From: Nitrospira sp. CR1.1
GTDB taxonomy: Bacteria; Nitrospirota; Nitrospiria; Nitrospirales; Nitrospiraceae
Assembly: GCA_014055465.1 (NCBI GenBank)
Contig: WIAF01000001.1
Coordinates: 434,001 to 498,000, forward strand
Direction: 5' to 3'
Length of the DNA: 64,000 bases
Part shown: positions 9,023 through 19,627 of the stretch, piece after piece
Numbering within the stretch: the first letter of the stretch is position 1
How the letters are laid out: the number at the start of each line of letters is the position of its first letter
Translations under genes and position numbers: made by a program
The notes under the pieces: generated by a model
The model's database searches: none
What the model was told of the DNA's origin: nothing
The model's input: only the letters and a program-made list of their open reading frames with translations

Positions 9023-9313
9023 GTCCGCTCCTTTCGTCGAGCGCGTAGAGCATTTCCAAGTTCCGTGCCGTTGCCTCGCTCGGCAGCGTGCCAGGAAGTC
9101 CATCGATAGGCTTCTTCGAAACCCGGGAAAAGATGTCGAGATTGCGAGGTTGTGCGCGAGCGAAGACGCTCGCACACCATCGTATGACGAGTGTCAACGG
9201 GCATGGACAATTGTGAACTGTTCCAAATCAGATACAGTGCCCCATCCATTCGGATACAGATCGCAGGAGCATGACTGTCTGTAAAGCGGCTATGGAAGCC
9301 GTTTTGCAGACAG
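9023..9313. other. Intergenic region between pilD and the first pilin set
   Basis: About 290 bp with no credible gene. It contains an imperfect stem-loop at 9151-9176 (CGAGCG-AAGA-CGCTCG core, extended by TGTG/CACA around a bulge), and a longer hairpin at its pilD end that is listed separately. A TTGACA occurs on the minus strand near 9192-9197, but no good -10 lies at the right distance, so the promoter of the pilin set is not assigned. Confidence 0.5.
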
Positions 9314-9315
9314 TC
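9273..9315 (-). terminator. Long stem-loop at the end of pilD
   Basis: Two 19-base arms (9273-9291 and 9297-9315) around a five-base loop pair at 17 of 19 positions; the two exceptions are wobble or mismatch positions. The hairpin overlaps the last two bases of the pilD stop codon. No T-run follows on either strand, so it may be a factor-dependent or mRNA-stabilising structure rather than a classical intrinsic terminator. Confidence 0.55.
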
Positions 9316-10087
9316 ACTGTGGCAGATTGATGAGAGACCAATACCAGTTGAGGAGAGGCTGGTGAAACAGGAGCGCGAGAAGCGATCCCACCGCGAGGAA
9401 CGGTCCGAAGGGAATATATTGATCGCGCCGGGTGATTCCGGCAGCAATGAGGCCGACACCGACCACGGAGCCCAAAAACGATCCGATCATAATGGCCAAC
9501 AACACCGGCTGCCACCCGATGAAGGCGCCGACCATGGCCATGAGTTTAATATCCCCGCCGCCCATTCCCTCTTTTCCGAAGACATAGGGGCTAACCCAGG
9601 CCAAGAACCATAGAATTCCTCCGCCCACAAGGACGCCGAGAAGCGAGTCCATCAGGCTGATCGGCAGAATGACGGCGGCGCACGCCAGACCAACGACAAT
9701 CCCCGGCAGAGTCACCGCATCAGGGATCATCGTATGGGAAAGATCGGTCCCCGTAATGACAATCAGCGCCGAGAGTACGGCCGCATAGGCCCAGGCTTCG
9801 GCGGAAAAATCGAACATCCAAAAAATCAGCACATATCCGATCGCGTTAGCCGCTTCGACCACTGGATATTGAATAGAAATCGGCGCATGGCAGGAACGAC
9901 ACCGACCCTGCAGGATCAGATAACTCAGAATGGGGATGTTGTCGTACACCGCGACAGGCCGGCCACAGGCGGGACAACGGGAGGCGGGCCATGCCACAGA
10001 TTCCTCGCGCGGCAATCGGTAGATACAGACATTGAGAAAGCTGCCGATGACCGCACCGAACAGCAGCACTATCACATAGGGGATCAT
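9314..10087 (-). CDS. pilD: Prepilin leader peptidase / N-methyltransferase
   Basis: About 257 residues from the ATG at 10087, which has GGGAGG just before it. It is a polytopic inner-membrane aspartic protease that cleaves prepilin leaders and methylates the new N-terminal residue. The N-terminal half holds the zinc-binding C-x2-C ... C-x2-C pattern (RCPACGRP, CRSCHAP). The two catalytic aspartates are visible in VITGTDLSHTMIPD and in GKEGMGGGDIKLMA, the GxGD signature. It would process all the pilins encoded next to it. Confidence 0.93.
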   Translation of the reverse strand: MIPYVIVLLFGAVIGSFLNVCIYRLPREESVAWPASRCPACGRPVAVYDNIPILSYLILQGRCRSCHAPISIQYPVVEAANAIGYVLIFWMFDFSAEAWAYAAVLSALIVITGTDLSHTMIPDAVTLPGIVVGLACAAVILPISLMDSLLGVLVGGGILWFLAWVSPYVFGKEGMGGGDIKLMAMVGAFIGWQPVLLAIMIGSFLGSVVGVGLIAAGITRRDQYIPFGPFLAVGSLLALLFHQPLLNWYWSLINLPQ

Positions 10088-10203
10088 CAAGCCTCCCGCC
10101 ACGGCTCGCTCGTCTCATGCCCGCACGCGTGGATTTAATTATACGTATACAGCCCTAGGACAATAAGAGCATGCATTCGCCCCTCCGCACCCGCCTCTTT
10201 TCA

Positions 10204-10233
10204 TTTACAAACGCCAGAAGCGCTGCGTATAAT
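10204..10233 (+). promoter_or_regulatory. Sigma70-type promoter of the LuxR-like gene
   Basis: TTTACA at 10204-10209 and a perfect TATAAT at 10228-10233 are separated by 18 bases. The predicted start near 10240 leaves a leader of about 70 bases before the ATG at 10310. Confidence 0.7.
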
Positions 10234-10309
10234 CCGACAACGTTTGGGCCTGAGAAGTCGAACGACTCAATCTGAGAATTGTCCTTATCCCAAGTGGAGC
10301 GAGACGTAC

Positions 10310-10594
10310 ATGCCGACAGCTGCCAGGACTACCAAAGGTCGAACCAGACCCCTCTTACCCGAGCCGATTCTTCCGGTTCGCAAACGTCGTCCGGAAGCAC
10401 TGACCACCCGCGAACAGGAAATCCTTGAACTGATCTGGACTGGCTTCAAGAATAAGGAAATCGCCCAACGGCTCAAGATCAGCGTGAAGACCGTCGAAGC
10501 GCACCGGGCCAACATGATGAAAAAGATTCGGGTCTCTAACACCGCGCAGCTGCTCAAGGCCGCCATTCAAGGAAAAATGCTCAAGCTCCGGTAA
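10310..10594 (+). CDS. LuxR-type helix-turn-helix DNA-binding protein without receiver
   Basis: 94 residues from the ATG at 10310. The C-terminal two thirds form a GerE/LuxR DNA-binding domain: LTTREQEILELIWTGFKNKE, then IAQRLKISVKTVEAHRANMM. There is no response-receiver or ligand domain; the first 30 residues are basic and Pro-rich. Such stand-alone LuxR proteins act as transcription regulators, but the target is unknown. The gene is divergent from pilD and convergent with rlmB, so control of the pilus genes is possible but only an inference. Confidence 0.8.
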   Translation: MPTAARTTKGRTRPLLPEPILPVRKRRPEALTTREQEILELIWTGFKNKEIAQRLKISVKTVEAHRANMMKKIRVSNTAQLLKAAIQGKMLKLR

Positions 10595-10610
10595 TCCGCC
10601 ATCTTCACTT

Positions 10611-11361
10611 TCAGGCCTTCCCTTCCCCTCGTTCCCGGCGCTGACGCACAGCCTCATACAGGACGATGGCCGCCGACGCAGAGACATTGAGCGAACCAAC
10701 CTTCCCCGACATGGGAATGTGCGCCGCATCATCGCAGGCACCGCGAACTCCTGGCCGCACGCCCTTCCCTTCTCCGCCAAACACCAGGGCGACGGGCCCG
10801 CGGAAGTCCAGCTGCGTGTAGACCTTCGGCGCTTCGGCATCCAACGCATATACCCAGACGCCGGCCTGTTGCAGACGCTCGATCCATCGCGACAGGTTGG
10901 ACACTCTGCCGACCGGCATATAATCCATGGCTCCGGCTGACGCCTTGGCCACCACACTCGTCAATCCCACCGCCCGGCGTTCGGGAATGAATACCCCCTG
11001 CACCCCTGACGCTTCAGCCGTCCGAAGAATCGCCCCGAGGTTGTGCGGATCCTCGACACCGTCGAGCAGCACCAACAGAGGAGTCTGATCAGGGGTCTGC
11101 GCCGAAGCGAGAATCATATCCGGGTCGGCATAAGACTTGGCGGCGACCAGGCCGATCACGCCCTGGTGGTGGCCGGCGGGAACAAGCCGATCAAAGGCCG
11201 CGCGTGGCTCGACATACACCGGCACGCGTCGCTCTCTGGCGAGCCGCACGACTTCCCCGAACTGCCGATCTGTTCCCAACACGAGCAGCCGCTGAAGAGG
11301 ACGGACCCCGGCACGAAGCGCCTCGCGCACCGCATGCAGGCCGTAAATCACTTCCGACGAA

Positions 11362-11387
<26 letters not shown>
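10611..11387 (-). CDS. rlmB: 23S rRNA (guanosine-2'-O)-methyltransferase RlmB (SpoU family)
   Basis: 258 residues. An N-terminal ribosome-binding domain (VIYGLHAVREALRAG, VPVYVEPRAAFDRL, HQGVIGLVAAKSY) is followed by the SPOUT trefoil-knot domain: LLDGVEDPHNLGAILRTAEA, ALVFGGEGKGVRP and IPMSGKVGSLNVSASAAIVL, the three SpoU motifs. The enzyme methylates G2251 of 23S rRNA in E. coli. The start overlaps the cysS stop by 26 bases, so translation is coupled. Confidence 0.92.
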
Positions 11388-12822
<1,435 letters not shown>

Positions 12823-12831
12823 GATGCGTCA

Positions 12832-13467
12832 TTACTCCATGGAGTGGCGGCGCCTGGGCCAATGCGACCAAACGAAATAGCCGAGGCCCACAGCGAGACA
12901 CACACCGATCACCAGATCGGCGTGATGGAAATACTGGTGTAATTCATTCCAGTGCTCCCCCATCTTTAATCCCACATATGCGAGCGCATAACAGAACGGA
13001 ACCGCCCCGACAAACGAATACAGCACGAACTTTTTAATGTCCATGCGCGCAATTCCCGCCGGGAGAGAGATGAACGTTCGAACCACGGGCAGCAGTCGGC
13101 CGATCAACACCGCCGCCTCTCCATGTTTCGCAAACCATCGGTCGGCCACTTCCATGTCATGCTGCGACACAAGCACATATCGGCCGTATCGCTCGACAAA
13201 CGGCCGCCCACCCCACACACCAACATAATAGGCCACTAAGGACCCCAGCACGTTCCCGATCGCACCGGCCAGAGTGACGCCCAGCAGAGTAAATTGGCCG
13301 GTGGAGACCAGATAGCCGGAAAACGGCATGATGATTTCACTCGGCAGGGGAATGCAGGCGCTTTCGATCGCCATCGTCACCACGATGCCGGTGTAGCCAA
13401 GGGTCGAGATGGTCGCAATGACAAATCTGCCGAGGACTTCGATCAACCACTCGATCAGTGCGGTCAC
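12832..13467 (-). CDS. DedA-family inner-membrane protein
   Basis: 211 residues with several hydrophobic segments. The family signatures are visible: AIESACIPLPSEIIMPFSGY, GNVLGSLVAYYVGVWGG, and GRLLPVVRTFISLPAGIARM with the conserved Arg and Gly residues. DedA proteins are polytopic membrane proteins linked to lipid-carrier (undecaprenyl phosphate) recycling and membrane homeostasis. The start overlaps the surE stop by four bases (ATGA). Confidence 0.88.
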   Translation of the reverse strand: MTALIEWLIEVLGRFVIATISTLGYTGIVVTMAIESACIPLPSEIIMPFSGYLVSTGQFTLLGVTLAGAIGNVLGSLVAYYVGVWGGRPFVERYGRYVLVSQHDMEVADRWFAKHGEAAVLIGRLLPVVRTFISLPAGIARMDIKKFVLYSFVGAVPFCYALAYVGLKMGEHWNELHQYFHHADLVIGVCLAVGLGYFVWSHWPRRRHSME

Positions 13468-14279
13468 GCGTGAGACCTCCTATGCGCACGCCGGCTCGCC
13501 GCGGTCCCGGTCGTGGACCGTTTGGAGAGCGGCTGCTCCCAGGCTTTAAAGTGTTCCAGCATCGCGTGGTGGGTCGTATCGAGATGGATCGGCGTCACGG
13601 ACACCATCCGGCGCTCCAAGGCTTCATGGTCTGCATCCTGCTTACGGCTCCACGATTGGCGGGTCCCCGCAATCCAGTAATATTTGCGCCCTCTGGGATC
13701 CACTTTCTCGACAATGGGATTATTGAAGCGGCGCCGGCTCAAACACGTGACCTTGACCCCCTTGATGGAACGTAACGGAAGATCGGGAATATTCACGTTC
13801 AAAATGGTCTCCGCCGGCAATCCGTGCCGCAGCACTTCAGCAGCCACTCGAGCCGCATACCTCGCCCCGACCTCAAACCGGAATGTCTCCCCGCCTTCCT
13901 GCGATACAGCTACCGATGGAATGCCGAGAATCGTTCCCTCCAAGGCGCCTGACACGGTACCGGAATACATCACATCATCGCCGAGATTTACGCCGCGATT
14001 GATCCCCGATACGATCAGCGCCGGAGATCCCGGCAAGATTTTCACCAACGCGAGATTGACACAATCCACGGGTGTCCCGTTCACCATGAACACGCGGGGC
14101 GCCATTTTGGTGATGCGCAGCGGTTTGTGCAGGGTGACCGCATGTCCCACCGCGGTTCGTTCGCGGTCGGGTGCGACAATCCACACTTCCCCCAGCGCGT
14201 CGAGCGCAGCTGCGACGGCATGAATTCCGGGGGACGCAATCCCATCATCGTTGGTTACCAGAATTCGTACGCGCGCCAC
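13464..14279 (-). CDS. surE: 5'/3'-nucleotidase SurE
   Basis: 271 residues. ILVTNDDGIASPGIHAVAAA carries the paired aspartates that bind metal. GTPVDCVNLAL and IVSGINRGVNLGDDVMYSGT hold the other conserved residues. SurE removes phosphate from nucleoside monophosphates and is a stress-survival protein. The last 20 or so residues are a basic tail (SKRSTTGTAASRRAHRRSHA) that is probably disordered. It heads the run surE-dedA-cysS-rlmB. Confidence 0.93.
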   Translation of the reverse strand: MARVRILVTNDDGIASPGIHAVAAALDALGEVWIVAPDRERTAVGHAVTLHKPLRITKMAPRVFMVNGTPVDCVNLALVKILPGSPALIVSGINRGVNLGDDVMYSGTVSGALEGTILGIPSVAVSQEGGETFRFEVGARYAARVAAEVLRHGLPAETILNVNIPDLPLRSIKGVKVTCLSRRRFNNPIVEKVDPRGRKYYWIAGTRQSWSRKQDADHEALERRMVSVTPIHLDTTHHAMLEHFKAWEQPLSKRSTTGTAASRRAHRRSHA

Positions 14280-14442
14280 AGAGACTCCTTCTGCATGGAA
14301 ACCACCGTGAACGGGAGTACCGGAACCGTCGGCTTGAGGGTGGTGGTGAGAAAAACGAGAAGAATCACCGGTAGGCGAAGATGGTCGGTCTCAATGACCA
14401 ACGTTTTTTAGGATTCGTGCGTGAGGGACTCCATCGTGCCGA

Positions 14443-14519
14443 TGGTCGGGGCGGCGGGATTTGAACCCACGACCCCTCGCACCCCAAGCGAGTGCGCTAC
14501 CGGGCTGCGCTACGCCCCG
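14443..14519 (-). tRNA. tRNA-Pro (anticodon UGG), CCA encoded
   Basis: On the minus strand the sequence opens CGGGGCG and closes CGCCCCG, giving a perfect seven-base acceptor stem, then discriminator A and an encoded CCA. The D-arm (GTAGCGCAGCCCGGTAGCGC), an anticodon stem around CTTGGGG with anticodon TGG, and a T-loop GGTTCAAATCC are all present. Total length is 77 bases including CCA. It lies downstream of merR in the same direction. Confidence 0.95.
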
Positions 14520-14581
14520 ACACGGCCGACATCGATGTTACCCACACGGTTGGACGCAGCCGCCCGCATCACCGGAACAGT

Positions 14582-14935
14582 TCACACTGAATGTGAATCG
14601 ATCATGCGGATGATCGCCTGGAGATCGCCCCTGACACGTTGTGCCAGTTCTTTCCGCGACCCGCTTTTCTTGACGGTTGCCCGTCCCCGGCGAGCCCAGT
14701 ACCGCTTCACTCCGGCCAGCGTGTGCCCTTCATCATAGAGCATGCGCTTAATCTCCAACACCGTATCCACATCACGTTGCACATACAGACGCTGATTGCC
14801 ACGGCTTTTCTTGGGCCTCAGGAAGCTAAACTCCGACTCCCAGAACCGCAAGACATAAGCCGGCAATTTAGAAATCTTGCTGACTTCGCCGATTTTATAA
14901 AAAACCTTACTTCCCAGTCTGGGATCATTCCCCAT
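14582..14935 (-). CDS. MerR-family transcriptional regulator
   Basis: 117 residues. After a short N-terminus comes [20 protein letters not shown] then WESEF, followed by [20 protein letters not shown] and [15 protein letters not shown], the winged helix-turn-helix of MerR regulators. There is little C-terminal sequence and no cysteine metal site, so it may be a small constitutive or protein-interacting type. It is about 40 bp after ihfA; this ihfA-merR order is common in bacteria. Its targets are unknown. Confidence 0.87.
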   Translation of the reverse strand: MGNDPRLGSKVFYKIGEVSKISKLPAYVLRFWESEFSFLRPKKSRGNQRLYVQRDVDTVLEIKRMLYDEGHTLAGVKRYWARRGRATVKKSGSRKELAQRVRGDLQAIIRMIDSHSV

Positions 14936-14976
14936 GACCGGTCCTCATGCTGCGTGTGCTCGTGGCAAGGTAGCGA

Positions 14977-15252
14977 CTAGGAATTCACGTACTTTTTAAA
15001 GACCTGACTGGGCCGAAACGTCACCACGCGACGGGGGGTAATGCCGATTTCTTCACCGGTTCGCGGATTACGCCCTTTGCGGGCCCCTTTGCTTCGAACG
15101 ACAAAATTTCCAAATCCTGCGATTTTGACTGCATCACCCTTTTGCAGCACTCCCTTCAGCAGATTGAGCACGAGTTCGACGATATCAGCTGCATCGTTTT
15201 TAGACACTCCAACCTGCTTGAAGATTTCGTTCGCGATATCCGCCTTTCTCAT
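14977..15252 (-). CDS. ihfA: Integration host factor alpha / HU-family DNA-bending protein
   Basis: 91 residues from the ATG at 15252 (MRKADIANEIFKQVGVSKND), preceded by a GGGGGGAAAGG ribosome site. It has the HU/IHF fold: AADIVELVLNLLKGVLQKGD, then VKIAGFGNFVVRSK and the DNA-intercalating arm GRNPRTGEEIGITPRRVVTF. The arm ends FRPSQVFKKYVN. It bends DNA as a dimer in nucleoid structure and promoter control. The alpha assignment rests on similarity and on the following merR gene. Confidence 0.9.
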   Translation of the reverse strand: MRKADIANEIFKQVGVSKNDAADIVELVLNLLKGVLQKGDAVKIAGFGNFVVRSKGARKGRNPRTGEEIGITPRRVVTFRPSQVFKKYVNS

Positions 15253-15335
15253 GCCTTTCCCCCCGCCATCCACTAGAGTCGTTCCTTAGGAAGTGCTTCT
15301 TGGTGTCGAGCGTCCAAGACAAAGAATTTCCCCAT

Positions 15336-15364
15336 AAGTTACGTGAGGTTACCTGGCCTGTCAA
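15336..15364 (-). promoter_or_regulatory. Promoter of ihfA
   Basis: On the minus strand TTGACA (15359-15364) is followed after exactly 17 bases by TAACTT (15336-15341). The -35 is perfect, the -10 is moderate. The predicted leader before the ihfA ATG is about 75 bases. This would start the ihfA-merR-tRNA-Pro transcript. Confidence 0.6.
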
Positions 15365-15397
15365 GGATTATATGCGCCGAATGGAGGGAAAACCGCG

Positions 15398-17041
15398 TCA
15401 GCGACCGGCAAGGAGCAATTTGTACTCGATGCTGTCGGCCAGCGCCTGCCAACTGGCTTCCATAATATTTTCTGAGACCCCGACCGTCCCCCACTTGTCT
15501 TTATGATCCCCTGATTCAATCAACACGCGCACCTTCGATTCCGTGCCCTTGTCCGCAGACAACACGCGCACCTTGTAGTCGAGCAGTTTCACTTCACGAA
15601 GCTGCGGATAAAATTTCTCCAACGCTTTGCGCAGCGCATGGTCCAACGCATTCACAGGTCCGGCTCCGACCGCCGCCGTATGTTCGACCACGTCCCCGAC
15701 CTTCACCATGACCGTCGCTTCCGACAGCAGAAGCCCATGTTCCTGCTTCTTTTCGACGATCACCCGGAAGCCCAGCAACTGAAAGGACGGACGATGGCTC
15801 CCCATCGCTTTGCGCATCAACAATTCAAAGGACCCTTCGGCGCCTTCGAATTGATACCCCTGGCTTTCACGCTCCTTGAGCGTCTCGACAAGCTCCTGGA
15901 GCTTCGCATGATTCTTCGTCAACGAAATGCCGTAGGCCTCGACCTTTTCCATTAATCCGCTGCGTCCCGCATAATCGGAGACCAGAATCCGGCGACGATT
16001 CCCCACAACGGCAGGATCAATGTGCTCGTAGGTGGCCGCATTTTTGAGGACCGCATGAATATGCACGCCTCCCTTGTGCGCAAATGCCGCATCCCCGACA
16101 TAGGGTTGCCGCTTATTGGGCATCAGATTGGCGATCTCCGTCACAAATCCTGAGACATCTTTCAGACGTGTCAGTTTGCTGCCGAGTGCCGGGCGCTGCA
16201 TTTTCAACTGTAGATTTGGGATGATGGAACAGAGATTGGCATTGCCGCACCGCTCGCCGATTCCGTTGATCGTGCCCTGCACCTGCAAAATTCCCGACTC
16301 CACGGCGACCAGTGAATTGGCCACGGCCATTTCGCTGTCATTGTGCGCGTGGATGCCCAAGGGTACCGGGCACTCCTGCTTCACGACCCGGCAAATTTCC
16401 CGAATCTCCCAGGGCATCGTGCCGCCGTTCGTGTCGCACAGAATGACCCGCTCGGCGCCGCCGGCGATGGCACGACGGATGGTCTGCAGCGCATACTCGG
16501 GATTGGCCTTATACCCGTCAAAAAAATGTTCCGCGTCATAGAATACGCGCCGATCTTTGGAACGCAGGTAGTGGATGGAATCCTCGATGAGTTCCAAATT
16601 CTTGGCAAGCGCAATGCCCAGGGCATCCGTGACCTGAAAGGACCAACTCTTTCCGAAGAGCGTGATGGTCGGCGTACCCGAATCCAGCAGTGCCTGAAGA
16701 TTTTTGTCTTTCCGGACCGGATTGCTGGCCTTTCGCGTCGAGCCGAACGCCACGATAGTCGCATTCCGAAGCGGCAGGGTTTTGATTTGTCGAAAGAACT
16801 CAATGTCTTTGGGATTCGCCCCAGGCCATCCGCCCTCGATGAAGTGCACACCGAGTTCATCGAGCTGTTGCGCGACGCGAAGCTTATCCTCAACCGAGAA
16901 ACTGACGTCCTCCGCCTGAGCCCCATCGCGCAAGGTCGTATCGTAGATCTCGAGTGCGGAAGCCTGCGCGGCGGTGAGCGTCAGCACGCGGGGTGATTCT
17001 GGAGCAGAAGACCGGCGTGAGGCTGTTGTTCGACGTTTCAT
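15398..17041 (-). CDS. cimA: (R)-citramalate synthase
   Basis: 547 residues. The HMGL-like barrel opens EIYDTTLRDGAQAEDVSFSV, holds the metal-binding GIHAHNDSEMAVANSLVAVE, and is followed by a C-terminal LeuA allosteric dimer domain (KLLDYKVRVLSADKGTESKV). The length and the QAEDVSFS variant fit the CimA subfamily rather than 2-isopropylmalate synthase. It condenses pyruvate and acetyl-CoA to citramalate, giving 2-oxobutyrate for isoleucine without threonine deaminase. The C-terminal domain is the usual site of isoleucine feedback. It is the last gene of the aspartate-family operon. Confidence 0.9.
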   Translation of the reverse strand: MKRRTTASRRSSAPESPRVLTLTAAQASALEIYDTTLRDGAQAEDVSFSVEDKLRVAQQLDELGVHFIEGGWPGANPKDIEFFRQIKTLPLRNATIVAFGSTRKASNPVRKDKNLQALLDSGTPTITLFGKSWSFQVTDALGIALAKNLELIEDSIHYLRSKDRRVFYDAEHFFDGYKANPEYALQTIRRAIAGGAERVILCDTNGGTMPWEIREICRVVKQECPVPLGIHAHNDSEMAVANSLVAVESGILQVQGTINGIGERCGNANLCSIIPNLQLKMQRPALGSKLTRLKDVSGFVTEIANLMPNKRQPYVGDAAFAHKGGVHIHAVLKNAATYEHIDPAVVGNRRRILVSDYAGRSGLMEKVEAYGISLTKNHAKLQELVETLKERESQGYQFEGAEGSFELLMRKAMGSHRPSFQLLGFRVIVEKKQEHGLLLSEATVMVKVGDVVEHTAAVGAGPVNALDHALRKALEKFYPQLREVKLLDYKVRVLSADKGTESKVRVLIESGDHKDKWGTVGVSENIMEASWQALADSIEYKLLLAGR

Positions 17042-17117
17042 AAATATGAGCGCTGCTCGGCCTGTCTTGAAGAGTCGCGGGGCCCGCCTCTTCAGCGGAC
17101 GGTTCCGTTCATAGCAA

Positions 17118-18353
17118 TCAGCTCAACGCCGGCGCTGATACGCGATCCAGGCCGAACGCAGTGTGGAGCGTGCGCATGGCCAATTCCAGATACTTCTCCT
17201 CGATGACACAGGAAATTTTGATTTCCGATGTGCTGATCATCATGATATTGACGCCTTCGCGTGACAGCACCTCGAACATTTTCGCCGCCACTCCGGAATG
17301 GGATCGCATGCCGACGCCGATAAGAGACACCTTGGCGATGGATTCGGTCACAGCGACCGATCGAGCCCCGATTTCCTGCGACAAACGCTGAACGAGATCA
17401 ACGGCATTGCGCAGGTCTGGCTTTGGCACGGTGAAGGAGATATCGGTCATGGAGGCCTGGCTGACGTTTTGGATGATCATATCCACAACGATATTGGCAT
17501 TCGCCACAGCACCAAAAACACGCGCGGCGATACCGGGACGGTCCGGCACCCCGACAATCGTAATCTTGGCCTGATTGCGGTCTCCCGTCACACCCGACAC
17601 CATGACCCCTTCCATATCGGCATCTTCACGTGTCACGAGGGTTCCCTTTCCTTCCTTGAAGCTTGAATTGACCTCCACCGGAACGGAATATTTCGCCGCA
17701 AATTCGACCGAGCGACTCTGCAACACCTTGGCGCCCAGGCTCGCCATTTCCAGCATCTCTTCGTAAGAAATCTTGTCGAGACGACGCGCGGATGGCACGA
17801 TGTTGGGATCGGCGGTATACACCCCGTCAACGTCCGTATAAATGATGCAGCGATCCGCTTTGAGTGCCGCAGCCAACGCCACCGCGGTCAAATCAGATCC
17901 GCCTCGTCCCAAAGTCGTGACATCCGAGCTGGCGTTAATCCCCTGAAACCCGGCGACAACCGGGATAACCCCGCCGGCGAGGGCTTCTTTGATACGGTCA
18001 GCCGTGACACGGGAAATTCTCGCCTTGGTATGCGCACTGTCCGTATGAATGCCCACCTGCCGGCCCGTGAAGGAACGGGCATTCACTCCTCTCCCTCGAA
18101 GCTCCATGGCCAACAAGGCGATGGTGACCCGCTCGCCCGTTGAAAGCAGCATGTCTAGTTCACGCTCATCCGGTGAGTTCGCCGCCTCATGCGCTAGCTT
18201 GAGCAGTCGATCCGTTTCGCCGCTCATAGCCGAGAGCACCACGACCACCTGATGCCCGTCTTTCTGCGCGCGCTCGACTCGTTCGGCGACGCGATGAATC
18301 CGCTCAATGTTCCCGACCGAAGTCCCGCCGTATTTCTGAACGATCAGTGCCAC
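17118..18353 (-). CDS. lysC: Aspartate kinase
   Basis: 411 residues. The kinase domain starts [20 protein letters not shown] and has [20 protein letters not shown] and [20 protein letters not shown]. Two ACT domains follow ([40 protein letters not shown]), ending in the [20 protein letters not shown] segment used for lysine/threonine sensing. It makes aspartyl phosphate, the common precursor of Lys, Thr, Met and diaminopimelate. It lies five bases after the ApgM-like gene. Confidence 0.95.
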   Translation of the reverse strand: MALIVQKYGGTSVGNIERIHRVAERVERAQKDGHQVVVVLSAMSGETDRLLKLAHEAANSPDERELDMLLSTGERVTIALLAMELRGRGVNARSFTGRQVGIHTDSAHTKARISRVTADRIKEALAGGVIPVVAGFQGINASSDVTTLGRGGSDLTAVALAAALKADRCIIYTDVDGVYTADPNIVPSARRLDKISYEEMLEMASLGAKVLQSRSVEFAAKYSVPVEVNSSFKEGKGTLVTREDADMEGVMVSGVTGDRNQAKITIVGVPDRPGIAARVFGAVANANIVVDMIIQNVSQASMTDISFTVPKPDLRNAVDLVQRLSQEIGARSVAVTESIAKVSLIGVGMRSHSGVAAKMFEVLSREGVNIMMISTSEIKISCVIEEKYLELAMRTLHTAFGLDRVSAPALS

Positions 18354-18358
18354 AACCC

Positions 18359-19609
18359 TTACGCTCCACGATGGAATAGCCGCAGCATGAGTTTGGTGGC
18401 ATCGCGAGGCGCGGATCCGGCGATGGCCTTATCCTGTTCATGAAAGCGGGTTGCCGAGCCGACCGATGGCTGGGCGGCACCGTCGCATAGGGCATACAAG
18501 ATCGGCGGAGCCTCTGAACCGTGCCCCTTCGCCAGACCTGGATCACACACGACGAGCAGCCGGTGAGCCGGATACTTTGCCAGGGCCGCAAGAATCGGCC
18601 CGACCACCTGAGCATCGAAACGCTCAATGGCCTGCACCTTGTCCTGAACATTGGCCGCATGGAGCACGTCATCCGATAGACCGGCATGGAGATAAACAAG
18701 GTCTTTCTTGGCCAACTCTTGAACGACCGCGTTCACACAGCCGGCGAAGGTTTCTGATTCATCGCCACTATCGGCCGGCAAGTCGGCCGCGTCCAAGCCG
18801 GCGCAGAGACCAAGTCCGCGATGCACATCACTGGCTGAGACCACGACACCGGCGATCTGATAGCGCTCAGGTACAGGCGGCCACAACGGAGCGCGCCCCT
18901 GCCCCCACAACCACAGACAATTGGCCGGCTTGAGCCCTTCTTGCTCGCGCTCCTCATTGACCGGATGATCGCGTAGAATAAAAAAGGAGGCGTCCATGAT
19001 TTTTCGGAGCACATCGGCGCCATCGCCCGCTGGCAAGGCCTCAGCGATGGATTGTCCAACGAGCTGCTGAGGGTCTACGCAGGTCGCGCGCGATTTCCCT
19101 CCAACCCACACCATCAAATGCCGATGCCCGGACCCCGGGTAAAATTGAATGCTCTCCGATCCCAACTGTTCGTTGACGGCTTCGACCAACTCACGGGCCT
19201 GCTCCGTCTCGATCAGCCCGGCGGTCGCATCTTCCATGACCACATGCGGTCCCAGCTTCTTGATGTCGGCCGCGCGGTCTTTCCCGCCGGAGGCAGACTC
19301 GCTTCGCACCGTGACCATGGTGCAACGGAACACGACGTCCTGCTCACCCACCGTCACACCGAGACCTGCGGCCTCCAGCGGACCGGGGCCTGGATAATAC
19401 TTCTTGGGGTCATAGCCCAGGACAGCAACCGCGGTGACATCACTGCCGGTCGTGCCTGCGTCGGAAGGGAGACTCAAGAGTCCCACTTCTCCGCGTTGGG
19501 CGACTTGGTCAAGAAAGGGAGTCTTGGCGGCCTGGAGAGGCGTACTCCCACCGAGTTCCGCACAGGCGAGGTCTGCCATCCCGTCGGCATGCAGGATCAA
19601 ATATTTCAT
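18359..19609 (-). CDS. ApgM-family phosphotransferase, probable homoserine kinase analogue
   Basis: 416 residues of the cofactor-independent phosphoglycerate mutase (archaeal ApgM) branch of the alkaline-phosphatase superfamily. [20 protein letters not shown] holds the first metal site, [20 protein letters not shown] the catalytic Ser, and [20 protein letters not shown] a D/H pair. In the C-terminal metal motif the usual Asp-His appears as [12 protein letters not shown], so one His looks replaced by Pro. The gene is between thrC (18 bp) and lysC (5 bp), and no ThrB kinase is in the operon. ApgM-like genes in this place are annotated elsewhere as functional analogues of homoserine kinase, which I favour. 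A glycolytic mutase role remains possible. Confidence 0.85.
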   Translation of the reverse strand: MKYLILHADGMADLACAELGGSTPLQAAKTPFLDQVAQRGEVGLLSLPSDAGTTGSDVTAVAVLGYDPKKYYPGPGPLEAAGLGVTVGEQDVVFRCTMVTVRSESASGGKDRAADIKKLGPHVVMEDATAGLIETEQARELVEAVNEQLGSESIQFYPGSGHRHLMVWVGGKSRATCVDPQQLVGQSIAEALPAGDGADVLRKIMDASFFILRDHPVNEEREQEGLKPANCLWLWGQGRAPLWPPVPERYQIAGVVVSASDVHRGLGLCAGLDAADLPADSGDESETFAGCVNAVVQELAKKDLVYLHAGLSDDVLHAANVQDKVQAIERFDAQVVGPILAALAKYPAHRLLVVCDPGLAKGHGSEAPPILYALCDGAAQPSVGSATRFHEQDKAIAGSAPRDATKLMLRLFHRGA

Positions 19610-19627
19610 GCAATGTTCCTGAGGTAA

